DNA of 19,954 nucleotides, from the NCBI GenBank assembly GCA_004282995.1, contig SHLU01000017.1, positions 1 to 19,954 of the forward strand. Direction: 5' to 3'. Shown here one piece after another: positions 1 through 5,525 of this stretch (position 1 is its first letter; each line of letters begins with the position of its first letter). Under the pieces are notes generated by a model. That model was not told the origin of the DNA. It worked only from the letters and a program-made list of their open reading frames with translations, and did no database searches. Both the position numbers and the translations under genes were made by a program. Origin of the DNA: Sphingomonadaceae bacterium (GTDB taxonomy: Bacteria > Pseudomonadota > Alphaproteobacteria > Sphingomonadales > Sphingomonadaceae).

Positions 1-751
1 GCCCGGCAACGAATTGTTCGACGCCCAACCCCATGGTCACCGACACCCCGAGGATGGTCGCCACCACCGCCACGATATCGACCGCATGGCCGCCCATACC
101 CGAGAGCCGCAGACCGAACAGCGGCGCCAAGGATGAGCGGATCGTCAAAGGCAGACTGCGTCTATAGGCGACATAGCCGATCGCCAGCCCGACCAACGCA
201 TAGGTGGACCACGCGGAAAGACCCCAGTGCAAGAAGGTATATTCATAGGCAGATGCCACCGCCCCGGCGCTGGCAGGTTCTACATATCCGCGAATGATAT
301 CGGGATTATTCTGGAAATGGGCCAGCGGTTCCCCTGTGGAATAGGTCAGCATACCGATTCCGATGCCGGCCCCAAACAACATGGAGAACCACGAGAAGCG
401 TGAGAATTCGGGCGTCTCTCCCGGTGCGCCTAGCCGCAACGAGCCCGATTGGGGAACCAGCGCAAGAATGGCGCAGACCACCACCAGGAAAGCAACAAGA
501 TAGACATACCAGCCGGCAAATTGGCGAATGATAGTTTCGTTGGCGAGCGCAAGTGTATCGCTGGCGTGGGTCGGGAATACGACTGCCCAGACGATGAGAA
601 TGCTGACGATGATTTTTGCCGGTATTGCAACATGGGTGCTGAAGCCGGTGTAGAAACCGGCCTCGGCCGTGGCGACAGGCAACTCGCACAGCGGCGGATC
701 GACCGGGCCCGAGCCAGGCGACTGCGTATCGACATGCGCTTCATTCGTCAT
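1..751 (-). CDS. BCCT-family (betaine/carnitine/choline-type) transporter, N-terminal part, runs off left edge
   Basis: This is an inner-membrane secondary transporter of the BCCT family, which takes up quaternary-ammonium compatible solutes such as glycine betaine. About 250 residues are visible from ATG at 749-751; the reading frame is open to the window edge, so the C-terminal half is missing. A roughly 45-residue cytoplasmic tail precedes the first helix. The segment PEFSRFSWFSMLFGAGIGIG (about 114-133) followed by STGEPLAHF matches the family's glycine-rich unwound helix, and HWGLSAWSTYALVGLAIGY (about 175-193) is the typical next signature. The glycine motif is of the type seen in betaine transporters rather than in the antiporter CaiT. 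A Shine-Dalgarno-like AAGGGA lies about 9 bases before ATG. Family is confident; the substrate is not determinable here. Confidence 0.9.
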   Translation of the reverse strand, partial: MTNEAHVDTQSPGSGPVDPPLCELPVATAEAGFYTGFSTHVAIPAKIIVSILIVWAVVFPTHASDTLALANETIIRQFAGWYVYLVAFLVVVCAILALVPQSGSLRLGAPGETPEFSRFSWFSMLFGAGIGIGMLTYSTGEPLAHFQNNPDIIRGYVEPASAGAVASAYEYTFLHWGLSAWSTYALVGLAIGYVAYRRSLPLTIRSSLAPLFGLRLSGMGGHAVDIVAVVATILGVSVTMGLGVEQFVAG

Positions 752-764
752 GATATGCGTTCCC

Positions 765-791
765 TTGCGACCAGCGACCGCGCTGTCGCAA
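765..791 (-). promoter_or_regulatory. Stem-loop in the 5' leader of the BCCT gene, abutting its ribosome binding site
   Basis: On the minus strand TTGCGA-CAGCG pairs with CGCTG-(G)-TCGCAA around a CGGT loop: 11 base pairs with one bulged G. The 3' arm runs straight into the AAGGGA Shine-Dalgarno of the transporter gene, 14 bases before its ATG. No U-run follows, so it does not look like an intrinsic terminator for the upstream zinc-ribbon gene. A leader hairpin affecting translation or mRNA stability is the simplest reading, but this is inference. Confidence 0.45.
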
Positions 792-797
792 TAGGAC

Positions 798-823
798 AAC
801 CAGCTCGAGATACTTAGTGTTCC
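798..823 (-). promoter_or_regulatory. Candidate EcfG-type general-stress promoter of the BCCT gene
   Basis: The minus strand shows GGAAC (823-819), 18 bases, then GTT (800-798), that is GGAAC-N17-gGTT. The alphaproteobacterial EcfG consensus is GGAAC-N16/17-cGTT, so the match is complete except for the C before GTT. A start site 7-9 bases further on would fall near 790, exactly at the base of the leader hairpin. Stress control of an osmoprotectant transporter would make sense. The motif is short and could occur by chance. Confidence 0.4.
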
Positions 824-932
824 GCACAAGGGCGGACTGATCTGTTGTTGTTGTGCATCCCTGCCAGAAAATGGCGCCTGCCCGCAAGCCTTGGCCAGCG
901 GATCGCTCATTGGTGGATGCATCAAAACCGAG

Positions 933-1343
933 CTAGGTGGGGCTGGCTCGCTTGGGGAGTTTGGACACTGTTGCCACCGGCTCGTTCGGTACCTGGCTCT
1001 CAGTCACGCGATGGTCGCGTGACCCCATGAAGTCAGGAATGGCGGACGCTTTCTTCGATATCCGCCGATGGTCAGGCGTGGCCTGGCGATTCTTTGCCTT
1101 CTGCACAGGCGGTTCATGGTGATTGCCCGGCTCTTCCGGAAGGTTGGCAAGGATCGCCGATTTCTGCGAGATGGGCGCTTCCCGCTGCCAGGTTACCCGA
1201 GCATTGCGGGGCCTGTGCCACCGCTCGCCTGGGATCTTCACGATATCCGCACCGCACCGTGCGCACCGCGCGAAATAGAACCCGCTATTCCAAACAGGTT
1301 CGGCGATGACTCGATGCCCAAAAAGCGTGCAGATTATCGTCAT
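933..1343 (-). CDS. Small zinc-ribbon-like hypothetical protein with basic tail
   Basis: A 136-residue protein of unknown function. The N-terminus carries C5, H10, and a C27-x2-C30 pair in the context CARCGADI, consistent with a small zinc-binding fold; short proteins starting with a CTLFGHR-like motif are widespread in bacteria and phages as uncharacterised families. From about residue 55 the chain is hydrophilic, rich in Pro, Lys, Arg and His, without predicted membrane segments, and is probably disordered. ATG at 1341-1343 has no clear Shine-Dalgarno. It lies 33 bases downstream of the bactofilin gene on the same strand, so the two may be co-transcribed. The first 55 residues look genuine; the tail could be poorly conserved. 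Confidence 0.65.
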   Translation of the reverse strand: MTIICTLFGHRVIAEPVWNSGFYFARCARCGADIVKIPGERWHRPRNARVTWQREAPISQKSAILANLPEEPGNHHEPPVQKAKNRQATPDHRRISKKASAIPDFMGSRDHRVTESQVPNEPVATVSKLPKRASPT

Positions 1344-1376
1344 AGACGCTGATCAACCAAAAAACCTCTGCCCAAA

Positions 1377-1916
1377 TCAGGCGGTATCGTTACCCAGATT
1401 GCGCGAAAAACTCGGATCTTCGAAAACTCCGGAAACCACCTTTTTCGACTGGTTCGCCGCCGATTTCCTGTCAGGTTTTTTCATTTGATCCATTCTCTCA
1501 CCGCGATAGTTCAACTGCCCATTGATCGCGCTCCCGGTGCTCATCCGCATCCTGGAATACTCGATATCGCCGGAGACCATCGCGGTCTCTTCGATCGCAA
1601 CTTCGTCAGAATATATCGCGCCTTCGACGGAACCCATGAGGCGCAATCGATCGGCGCGAATATCGCCTCGAACCGAACCGCCCTCCTCGATCACGAGAGT
1701 ACCGCACTGGACGCCGCCTTCGACCATGCCCCTCACCACCAGGTCACCGGTCCCCTCTATATCGCCGTGCATCGTGATGTTCTCGGCAATGTAGGAAACT
1801 CCGTCCCGACCTATGTCTTGATCTTTGTGCGGTTCTTCCCCGGGCTGTGGCAGCGGATATTTCCGCGTTTTGGGTTTGTTGTCGTCGCTGTCACGCATCC
1901 CAACATTCTCTCTCAT
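1377..1916 (-). CDS. Bactofilin (polymer-forming cytoskeletal protein)
   Basis: Bactofilins are small bacterial cytoskeletal proteins that polymerise without nucleotide through a right-handed beta-helix core. The core here spans about residues 40-137 and shows the repeating turn pattern ITMHGDIEGTGDLVVRGMVE, then VRGDIRADRLRLMGSVEGAI and VSGDIEYSRMRMSTGSAING. It is flanked, as usual, by charged and probably disordered tails (1-39 and about 140-179). Length (179, or 173 from the second ATG at 1896-1898) is normal for the family. ATG at 1914-1916 has a distant GAGGGG; the later ATG is an equally possible start. Its specific role (cell shape, wall enzyme placement, polar scaffold) cannot be told from sequence. 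Confidence 0.88.
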   Translation of the reverse strand: MRENVGMRDSDDNKPKTRKYPLPQPGEEPHKDQDIGRDGVSYIAENITMHGDIEGTGDLVVRGMVEGGVQCGTLVIEEGGSVRGDIRADRLRLMGSVEGAIYSDEVAIEETAMVSGDIEYSRMRMSTGSAINGQLNYRGERMDQMKKPDRKSAANQSKKVVSGVFEDPSFSRNLGNDTA

Positions 1917-2090
1917 GATCTAACGCTGCGCCCCTCGAAAGAGGAAGCACATGGATAACGAATCATTAAGGTATATCAGAAATTTCTGCCCCGCCTAAAT
2001 GGCTGGAAAGTGCGTTCCATTTTGACGCAATGTTTGTTCAATTGTTGAGGCGAACGGAAAACCTGCAAGAAAATATTGCGAGGTTTCTGA

Positions 2091-2130
2091 TTGTTGGCGT
2101 TAGTATTGACGCAAACCAACAAGGCTTTTT
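2091..2130 (+). terminator. Weak terminator-like hairpin with T-run
   Basis: TTGTTGG (2091-2097) pairs with CCAACAA (2116-2122), and CGT/ACG can pair inside the loop; GGC and five T residues (2126-2130) follow. The stem is AT-rich and imperfect. No gene that it would terminate is evident on the plus strand, so it is either the 3' end of an unannotated small RNA or chance. Confidence 0.25.
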
Positions 2131-2319
2131 GAGAGACATTTTACGACAGGGATTGCTATATTTCAGGGTCCCCTTCCCGCCCATGCCTCGGATGACAAGG
2201 CTTATTAAGTCCGTAATGGCCGGGCCGACCTGTTACGCGAACCTGCCCCGCCGCGGTGAGACAAATGAATTGCCGTGTATTGATATGGTCGAAGATTGCA
2301 TTGAACCGGCCAGACCGTG

Positions 2320-2333
2320 TTGATCCAAATCAA
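2320..2333 (+). promoter_or_regulatory. Perfect FNR/FixK-type (anaerobox) site upstream of gdhA
   Basis: The sequence TTGATCCAAATCAA fits the FNR/FixK/FnrL consensus TTGAT-N4-ATCAA in all ten fixed positions. TAGACT at 2355-2360 could be a -10 element; a start near 2367-2368 would put the box centre at about -41, the class II activator position. It lies 270 bases before gdhA and 404 bases before the bactofilin gene in the other direction. A plus-strand target fits better, but the leader would be about 235 bases long. No other perfect copy was noticed in the window. Confidence 0.6.
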
Positions 2334-2492
2334 TCGAACATGACCTGCGAGAAATAGACTGAGGGTACTGCCAGCCTACCGCCAATTAGTCCCCGTACCG
2401 GTTTCTTCCCACGTACCGCGCTCATTACAACAACAGGTCAAGTGCATTCGTGCGCTTTCGACGCGCATGGTTGGCAAGAAAACCTGGCGAAG

Positions 2493-2523
2493 TTGTGCAT
2501 TTCCTCAATTCGGTGGCTATAGT
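2493..2523 (+). promoter_or_regulatory. Possible housekeeping-type promoter of gdhA
   Basis: TTGTGC (2493-2498) and TATAGT (2518-2523) resemble -35 and -10 hexamers, but the spacer of 19 bases is longer than optimal. It would give a leader of about 75 bases for gdhA and could serve as a constitutive promoter alongside the FNR-box promoter. Confidence 0.25.
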
Positions 2524-2603
2524 CTGCATCGTCGCTGGGAATCTCGAAGAAAGATCGGCGAAGCGTCGGGTCGGGTGAAGCGTTTAGGCAGGGAGGACTC
2601 GCA

Positions 2604-3959
2604 ATGGCCATAGCCGATCACGTCGATTTCAATCGATTTATGGAGGGCGTAAAGCGCCGCAATCCGCATCAAACCGAGTTCGTCCAGGCAGTCCAGGAAG
2701 TCGCAGAAGACATTTTCGATTTCATCGAAGACAAGGAAGAATATCACAGCGAGCAGATCCTACGGCGGATTTCTGAACCCGACAGGGTCGTTAGCTTTCG
2801 CGTCTGTTGGGAAGACGACAATGGCAGTATCCGCGTCCAACGCGGATGGCGGGTGCAGAACAACAATGCCATCGGCCCCTACAAGGGCGGGCTGCGTTTT
2901 CATCCAAGCGTCAACGAAAGCGTGCTCAAGTTCCTGGCCTTCGAACAGACTTTCAAGAACGCGCTCACTGGTTTGCCGATGGGTGGCGGCAAAGGCGGTT
3001 CCAACTTCAACCCCAAAGGCAAGAGTACGCGCGAGATCATGCGCTTTTGCCAAAGCTTCATGACCGAGCTTTATCGCCATATCGGCCCCGACACAGACGT
3101 TCCGGCGGGCGATATTGGCGTGGGTGCGCGGGAAATCGGCTATATGTTCGGCCAATACAAACGCATCACCAATGAGTTCAGCGGTGTCCTGACTGGCAAG
3201 GGTCTGGAATTCGGCGGATCGCTGATCAGGCCTGAAGCGACAGGCTATGGAGCGGTCTATTTCCTTGCTGATATGCTGGCGACCAAGGACGCCGACCTTA
3301 GCGGCAAGACGGCTGTGATTTCAGGTTCGGGCAACGTTGCTACGCACGCAGCAGAAAAGATCGGCCAATTGGGAGGGAAAGTGCTGACTCTTTCGGATTC
3401 AGGCGGCTTCATCCACGATCCTGACGGCATCGATCAGGAAAAGCTCGATTGGGTCAAGCATCACAAGACCCATCGCCGCGGGCGCATCTCAGAGTATGTT
3501 GACGAATTCAGCGGCGCGACCTTTCATGAGGGTAAGCGACCCTGGAATGTCGAATGCGATGTCGCCCTGCCCTGTGCAACCCAGAACGAGCTGATGGGTG
3601 AAGATGCACGGGCATTGGTAAAGAACGGATGCATGGCCGTTTCCGAGGGCGCCAATATGCCGACCGATCTCGAAGGCGTGCACGTGTTCAAGGATGCGAA
3701 GATCCTGTTTGCACCCGGGAAAGCCGCCAATGCGGGCGGTGTCGCAGTTTCCGGCCTGGAGATGAGCCAGAACTCCGAACGTCGCCCATGGAGCGAGGAT
3801 GAACTGCAGAAAATGCTGCGTGACATCATGCATGGGATTCACCAGCGCTGCCTGACGTATGGCGATCATGGCGGCGGCTATACCGACTATGTCAAAGGCG
3901 CGAATATCGCCGGCTTCAAGAAAGTGGCGGATGCCATGCTCGCATTCGGGGTGGTATGA
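2604..3959 (+). CDS. gdhA: NADP-type glutamate dehydrogenase
   Basis: This cytoplasmic hexameric enzyme interconverts 2-oxoglutarate plus ammonium and glutamate, in this subfamily normally with NADPH and mainly for ammonium assimilation. The 451-residue length is that of the classical 50-kDa GdhA group. Substrate motifs are intact: GPYKGGLRFHP (91-101), PMGGGKGGSNF with the catalytic lysine at about 130, and DVPAGDIGVGAREIGYMFG (165-183). The nucleotide-binding fold shows SGSGNVATHAAEK (about 240-252), followed by the SDSGG strand end seen in NADP-linked members. ATG is preceded by GGGAGGAC at 5 bases. It overlaps the next gene by ATGA, indicating translational coupling. The upstream FNR-type box suggests oxygen- or redox-dependent control. 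Confidence 0.95.
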   Translation: MAIADHVDFNRFMEGVKRRNPHQTEFVQAVQEVAEDIFDFIEDKEEYHSEQILRRISEPDRVVSFRVCWEDDNGSIRVQRGWRVQNNNAIGPYKGGLRFHPSVNESVLKFLAFEQTFKNALTGLPMGGGKGGSNFNPKGKSTREIMRFCQSFMTELYRHIGPDTDVPAGDIGVGAREIGYMFGQYKRITNEFSGVLTGKGLEFGGSLIRPEATGYGAVYFLADMLATKDADLSGKTAVISGSGNVATHAAEKIGQLGGKVLTLSDSGGFIHDPDGIDQEKLDWVKHHKTHRRGRISEYVDEFSGATFHEGKRPWNVECDVALPCATQNELMGEDARALVKNGCMAVSEGANMPTDLEGVHVFKDAKILFAPGKAANAGGVAVSGLEMSQNSERRPWSEDELQKMLRDIMHGIHQRCLTYGDHGGGYTDYVKGANIAGFKKVADAMLAFGVV

Positions 3960-4498
3960 GCGACGATCGGAAACCGGCTGCACGCGCCCTGTCCCCGCAG
4001 GCGATCCATCTGCTTCGCACATCGATGCAAGCCAATCTTCGGCTGAGCCAGATGGCCGATCAGAAGGCCAGTCTGCTGATGGGCGCGAGTTTTGTGGTGT
4101 TCACCCTCGCTGTGGGCCAGGCCGGGCGCGGCTTTGCATCAATGGCACTCGTTGTTCTGGGGACGTTTGCCTTTATTTCAGCCTGCCTGTCCGTCGCGGC
4201 GGTATTGCCCCGGTTCAGCCGGGATCCGGTTGCGGATACCGAAGGAAACATGCTGTTTTTTGGTGTGTTTACGACACTCGAAGAAGAAGATTTTGCGGAC
4301 CGGGTGATCGCGCAATTAAGTGATGATGAAGATATCTACCGGTTGATGCTGCGAGACATCTACCAGAACGGGCAAGTTCTCCAGCGGCGCAAGTACCGCT
4401 TGCTTGCCTGGTCCTACCGCCTTTTCCTTGTAGGGCTGACTCTTGCCCTGTTCGTGTTTCTCTACGAGCAGCACGAACTGTTCTCCAGCCTGTTCTAA
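3956..4498 (+). CDS. Pycsar-effector-like (PycTM/DUF5706) membrane protein
   Basis: A 180-residue integral membrane protein. Residues 19-41 carry the family-typical stretch LRTSMQANLRLSQMADQKAS leading into a helix (about 38-56), a second helix spans about 61-84, and a third about 152-172. The middle segment with NMLFFGVFTTLEEEDFADRV and the DIYQNGQVLQRRKYRLL segment also match DUF5706 proteins, the family that includes the transmembrane effectors of Pycsar anti-phage systems. No nucleotidyl or adenylate cyclase gene lies next to it, so a defence role is not supported here. Instead it starts inside the stop codon of gdhA (ATGA overlap) and is evidently co-translated with it. Family assignment is from motif memory; the function here is unknown. 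Confidence 0.75.
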   Translation: MSDDRKPAARALSPQAIHLLRTSMQANLRLSQMADQKASLLMGASFVVFTLAVGQAGRGFASMALVVLGTFAFISACLSVAAVLPRFSRDPVADTEGNMLFFGVFTTLEEEDFADRVIAQLSDDEDIYRLMLRDIYQNGQVLQRRKYRLLAWSYRLFLVGLTLALFVFLYEQHELFSSLF

Positions 4499-4517
4499 TC
4501 TTTGGGAGGAATGAGTC

Positions 4518-5429
4518 CTATTTGCCAACGCCGAGTTGGGCAGCCTCGTCGCGTAGAAGTGCCGCCCGCCCGGGATTGGCGCGGATAGCCGCATCCAGCG
4601 CCGCTTTGGCCGATTGAGGCTCGCCCAATGTCATCCTGCTACGCATCAGCATGACCCAGCCCTCGATATTATCCGGGTCCCCCGCCAGCCGCTGCTCCAA
4701 CCGCGCCACCATATTCTCCGCCATCGCGCGCTGTTCCGCTGGTGGAATAGCCCCTGCTGCGGCGATTTCACTCTGCGTGGGTCCCGAGAGGCTCGATCCC
4801 GATTGCGCCTTAACCGCCGGACGCGCTGCCAATGCCACATCGATTTTGTCAGACACTTCAATCCGATTGATCGCGCCGACCTGTTCGATGGTACGGATCA
4901 GATCCCGTTCCCAAGGCGCGCCCTGAGCGGTATCGGCCAACAAAGCCAACCAATCCTCAATTGCCCCCTCGTGCTCTCCGGCCAGATCGCGATTGACGGC
5001 GAGAAAATAACGCGAGCGAGGGTCGCCTGGATCGATTTCGCTGGCCTTCTGAAAAGCTGCCAATGCCTCAGCCGGCATCGGATCGCGTTCGCTCGCCATG
5101 ACCAGCGCTTCCCCAAGCGCCGACCAGAGGACTGCCTCTCCATCATCATTGTCCACGGCCTTCCGATAGGCCTGCGCTGCCTTGCCAAACTCCGCTCGCT
5201 CGAAATACGCAAATCCCAGAGCCTGCCATGCGTCAGCATCGCCGGAGTCCTCAGCACGCTCGCGCAGTTCATCAATCGATAGCGGCGCTTCTAGGTCCGT
5301 CTCATGCGAAGCAAGTCGACCGGATCCCAATTCGCGGTAACCGATTGTTCCTGCTAGTAGAACTGTAGCCACCCCGAGAGCTATCGCCCCGGTTCGCAGG
5401 TCACCAGAACTGATCTTTCTATCCGCCAT
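4518..5429 (-). CDS. CcmI/CycH-like TPR protein, probable cytochrome c maturation factor
   Basis: A 303-residue membrane-anchored TPR protein. A single helix (about 12-31) is followed by tetratricopeptide repeats at about 65-95, 99-133 and 136-165, then a second TPR-like block near 233-290. The segment FQKASEIDPGDPRSRYFLAV followed by EDWLALLADTAQGAPW is typical of CcmI/CycH, which holds apocytochrome c for the CcmF/H heme lyase in the periplasm. CcmI normally has two N-terminal helices; only one is seen here, so this resembles the periplasmic half (NrfG-like) with its own anchor. No Shine-Dalgarno is evident before ATG at 5427-5429. It is divergent, by 93 bases, from an operon encoding a decaheme cytochrome, which suits a dedicated maturation helper. 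A general TPR role cannot be excluded. Confidence 0.7.
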   Translation of the reverse strand: MADRKISSGDLRTGAIALGVATVLLAGTIGYRELGSGRLASHETDLEAPLSIDELRERAEDSGDADAWQALGFAYFERAEFGKAAQAYRKAVDNDDGEAVLWSALGEALVMASERDPMPAEALAAFQKASEIDPGDPRSRYFLAVNRDLAGEHEGAIEDWLALLADTAQGAPWERDLIRTIEQVGAINRIEVSDKIDVALAARPAVKAQSGSSLSGPTQSEIAAAGAIPPAEQRAMAENMVARLEQRLAGDPDNIEGWVMLMRSRMTLGEPQSAKAALDAAIRANPGRAALLRDEAAQLGVGK

Positions 5430-5510
5430 GTTCAGGGGATAGCAGCGGGTCAGTTAGCCGACAATTCCTGGTAGCGCGGCTCTCGTAATTCCTTATGATG
5501 CCTGCTGGAA

Positions 5511-5525
5511 GGAGGGAGGATTTTG
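5511..5525 (+). promoter_or_regulatory. Strong ribosome binding site fixing a TTG start
   Basis: GGAGGGAGGA (5511-5520) precedes TTG at 5523-5525. The in-frame stop TGA at 5496-5498 leaves no ATG or GTG in between, and the GxGxxG motif of the reductase begins only about ten residues later. TTG is therefore almost certainly the initiation codon. The ATG pair at 5495-5500 is in another frame. TATGAT at 5494-5499 resembles a -10 element, but no good -35 is visible. Confidence 0.65.

Larger units (their letters stand above)
1917..2603. other. 687-base intergenic region between bactofilin and gdhA, with regulatory signals
   Basis: No convincing gene is present. One plus-strand ORF (2030-2323) has no ribosome binding site and no recognisable motif, and its end overlaps the FNR box. 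What can be seen is a terminator-like hairpin at 2091-2130, a perfect FNR-type palindrome at 2320-2333 with a possible -10 element downstream, and a second promoter-like pair closer to gdhA. The length and the T-tailed hairpin leave room for a small RNA between about 1960 and 2130, but no promoter for one is clear. Confidence 0.6.

Noticed and set aside
449..817. 122-residue plus-strand ORF
   Set aside because: Antisense to the BCCT transporter, whose family signatures are unmistakable.
2030..2323. 97-residue plus-strand ORF in the intergenic region
   Set aside because: No Shine-Dalgarno, no recognisable motif, odd composition, and its end runs into the FNR-type box; better read as non-coding.
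2451..2467. TGCGC/GCGCA inverted repeat before gdhA
   Set aside because: Five base pairs only with a 7-base loop; common by chance in GC-rich DNA.
3956..4498. Complete Pycsar anti-phage system
   Set aside because: Only an effector-like gene is present; no cyclase or other defence gene lies within the window on either side.
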